Origin: Pseudomonadota bacterium
GTDB lineage: Bacteria > Pseudomonadota > Gammaproteobacteria > Burkholderiales > Burkholderiaceae_B
DNA: 6,515 nucleotides
Direction of reading: 5' to 3'
Assembly (NCBI GenBank): GCA_023437255.1
Contig: JAEZGR010000173.1
Location: 1 to 6,515 of the forward strand
Positions within the stretch are counted from its first letter, which is position 1, and every line of letters starts with the position of its first letter. Under the pieces are notes generated by a model, which was not told the origin of the DNA, did no database searches, and saw only the letters and a program-made list of their open reading frames with translations. Position numbers and translations under genes: made by a program. Positions 5,277 to 6,515 of the stretch are shown here, piece by piece.

Positions 5277-6194
5277 ATGTCTTTGAAACGCCTGCTGCGC
5301 AGTCGCGCCGCCTTGCTGGTCGCCGCCGCTGCGGCCGCGGCACTGACCACTGCCACGCTTTTGATTGGGCCGTCGGTAAACGGTGCCCGGTCGCAGCCGC
5401 GTCTGGTGCATGTCGAACCGTCCGAATTCGCTCCGGTGGTGGTGTTTGAGCAGTATGGCGAACGCTGTCTCAACTTCGAGGAAATGGAAGGCGAGGGACG
5501 CCAGAGCTGCGTGCAGCTCGACGACCCGCGACGCATGGTGTTTGAATACACCCGCATGATGACCGGCGCTGTTCTGGCGAAACCCGACGCAAAGTCGGTG
5601 CTGATCGTGGGGCTGGGTGGCGGCACGCTGCCCACGGCCTTGCACGAACTGTTGCCCGACGCGCAGATCGATACGGTGGAAATCGACCCGGCGGTCGTGA
5701 AGGTGGCGCAGACTTATTTCGATTACCGCCCCGGGCCCCGGCAACGCATCCATGTGGAAGACGGGCGCGCCTTCGTGCAAGCGGCACTGCGGGCTGGACG
5801 CACGTACGACATGGTCATGCTCGACGCATTCGACGTTGACTACATTCCCGCCCACTTGCTCACGGTGGAGTTTTTGCAGGAGGTCAGCCAGGTGCTCGCG
5901 CCCGGTGGCCTGGTGGTGGCGAATTCATTCGCACAGAGCCACACACGCGCCCGCGAGTCGGCGACCTATGCGGCGGTGTTTGGCCGTTTCTACAACCTGA
6001 ACGCATGGCTGGAAGGCAACCGGATCATCATTGCCGCCAACGATCCTCTGCCCCAGACGGCATTCATCGAGCAAAACGCCCGGGCGCTTGCGAAGCGCCT
6101 GGCTCCGTACGGCATTGATGCGACTGAAGTCGCGGCTCGTTTCGTGTTGTCGCCTTCTGATGCGGGCGAGGGGGCTGAGCCTTTGCGAGATTGA
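5277..6194 (+). CDS. Membrane-anchored or exported spermidine-synthase-like protein
   Basis: This 305-residue protein has the spermidine/spermine synthase fold. Residues 1-10 are basic and 11-31 are a strongly apolar Ala/Leu segment, so it begins with a membrane anchor or a signal peptide; a cleavage site is not obvious. The small N-terminal beta domain follows at about 42-95 (FEQYGERCLNF, 57-67; RRMVFEYTRMM, 85-95). The nucleotide-binding Rossmann part has VLIVGLGGGTLP (108-119), the acidic VEID strand end (134-137) with Glu135, and EDGRAF (161-166). The expected catalytic Asp is Asp183, but the segment after it reads DAFDVDYIPAHLLT instead of the D..DP.GPA..L of true spermidine synthases, so the polyamine pocket is altered and the substrate is doubtful. 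I chose the ATG at 5277 because the apolar segment and family similarity begin there; the open frame runs back to 4884 only through lysR. No speD or speA neighbour is present, so I give no gene symbol. It is divergent from lysR. Confidence 0.85.
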   Translation: MSLKRLLRSRAALLVAAAAAAALTTATLLIGPSVNGARSQPRLVHVEPSEFAPVVVFEQYGERCLNFEEMEGEGRQSCVQLDDPRRMVFEYTRMMTGAVLAKPDAKSVLIVGLGGGTLPTALHELLPDAQIDTVEIDPAVVKVAQTYFDYRPGPRQRIHVEDGRAFVQAALRAGRTYDMVMLDAFDVDYIPAHLLTVEFLQEVSQVLAPGGLVVANSFAQSHTRARESATYAAVFGRFYNLNAWLEGNRIIIAANDPLPQTAFIEQNARALAKRLAPYGIDATEVAARFVLSPSDAGEGAEPLRD

Positions 6195-6297
6195 GGCCTG
6201 CACGGACGACCGCGAGCTCATGGGTGACAACCCTGTAGGTAGAAAAAATATGAATGTTTACGATGCGTAGCATTTGCAACCCGTCCAGGAGCTGCGC
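6195..6297 (+). promoter_or_regulatory. A/T-richer leader of the subtilase gene
   Basis: This 103-base gap contains the only long A/T-rich tract in the window (6240-6263). A tentative promoter is GTGACA (6224-6229, five of six bases of a -35 box) with TATGAA (6249-6254) as -10; the 19-base spacer makes it weak. Short inverted repeats are GGGT/ACCC (6222-6225 and 6230-6233, overlapping the -35) and ATGC/GCAT (6262-6265 and 6269-6272). AGGAG at 6287-6291 is a good ribosome binding site six bases before the ATG. I see no clear terminator for the upstream gene. Confidence 0.4.
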
Positions 6298-6515
6298 ATG
6301 GCCAGATATCTACCTTCAGATCCTCTGTTTCACCTGCAATGGCACTTGCTGAACACAGGAAACACTTATTTGTCTGAGCCCGGCAACGACATCAATGTGG
6401 TGTCGGTGTGGCCTGACTACAGCGGAAAGGGCGTCCTGGTCGGGGTGATGGATACCGGTATCGATGAATCTCACCCGGACCTGCTGCCCAATTACCGGGC
6501 CGATCTGGCCTGGGA
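6298..6515 (+). CDS. Subtilisin-family (S8) serine protease, kexin-like N-terminus, truncated by window edge
   Basis: The first 72 codons of a longer gene are present. The catalytic aspartate is Asp52 in VGVMDTGIDESHPDL (48-62), the diagnostic subtilase motif. The part before it, DPLFHLQWHLLNTG (8-21), DINVVSVW (31-38) and YSGKGV (41-46), resembles the N-terminus of mature kexin/furin-type convertases and related bacterial proteases more than secreted subtilisins. The catalytic His and Ser lie beyond the window. The protein starts almost directly with the catalytic domain: there is no signal peptide and no propeptide. In bacteria such proteases are often exported by a type I system through C-terminal calcium-binding repeats, which would need the missing sequence to confirm. 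The start is well fixed: an in-frame TAG at 6268-6270 bars a longer form, and AGGAG lies six bases before the ATG; an in-frame TTG at 6274 is a poorer alternative. Codon use is less G/C-biased than in the neighbours (AGA, CTA, ACA, GGA, TCA). Confidence 0.85.
   Translation, partial: MARYLPSDPLFHLQWHLLNTGNTYLSEPGNDINVVSVWPDYSGKGVLVGVMDTGIDESHPDLLPNYRADLAW

Noticed and set aside
1..6515. tRNA or rRNA genes, CRISPR arrays, insertion sequences, attachment sites
   Set aside because: No cloverleaf, regularly spaced repeat array, transposase or integrase motif, or terminal inverted repeats were recognised on reading both strands.

Overview
The window looks like ordinary chromosome from a high-GC betaproteobacterium, most likely Burkholderiales and plausibly Alcaligenaceae (the Bordetella/Achromobacter group). 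This is inferred from a strong G/C bias at third codon positions and from a LysR regulator, a family III CoA-transferase and a Bug-type periplasmic binding protein side by side, a combination typical of that group. The exact genus cannot be read from this sequence. There are eight protein genes (seven complete, one cut by the right edge), no gene-free stretch over 300 bases, and no RNA gene, CRISPR array, insertion sequence or prophage signal that I could recognise.

Positions 1-5159 hold six genes, all on the minus strand. In order of transcription they are: a LysR-type regulator (5159-4224); a CaiB/BaiF family III CoA-transferase (4107-2908); a Bug/TctC-type solute-binding protein with a signal peptide (2841-1846); a small exported protein of unknown function (1715-1230); an EcsC-family protein (1226-372); and a PpiC-type parvulin prolyl isomerase (292-11). 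Perfect inverted repeats follow the LysR gene (4189-4211) and the Bug gene (1802-1828), and a third lies between the CoA-transferase and Bug genes (2869-2889). They suggest transcript boundaries or processing points, although none is followed by a clear U-run. The likely units are therefore lysR alone, CoA-transferase plus Bug, the small exported protein plus EcsC (three nucleotides apart), and ppiC with its own ribosome binding site.

Positions 5160-6515 are on the plus strand. A spermidine-synthase-fold protein with an N-terminal membrane anchor or signal (5277-6194) is divergent from lysR. After about 100 bases of noticeably A/T-richer DNA comes the start of a subtilisin-family (S8) serine protease whose N-terminus resembles the kexin/proprotein-convertase branch (6298 onward, truncated).

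The CoA-transferase and Bug pair fits uptake and CoA activation of an organic acid under a LysR regulator, but the substrate and the membrane transporter are not in the window. The small exported protein/EcsC pair, the anchored spermidine-synthase-like protein and the signal-less kexin-like protease are the least understood items. I see no clear evidence of a new multi-gene system.
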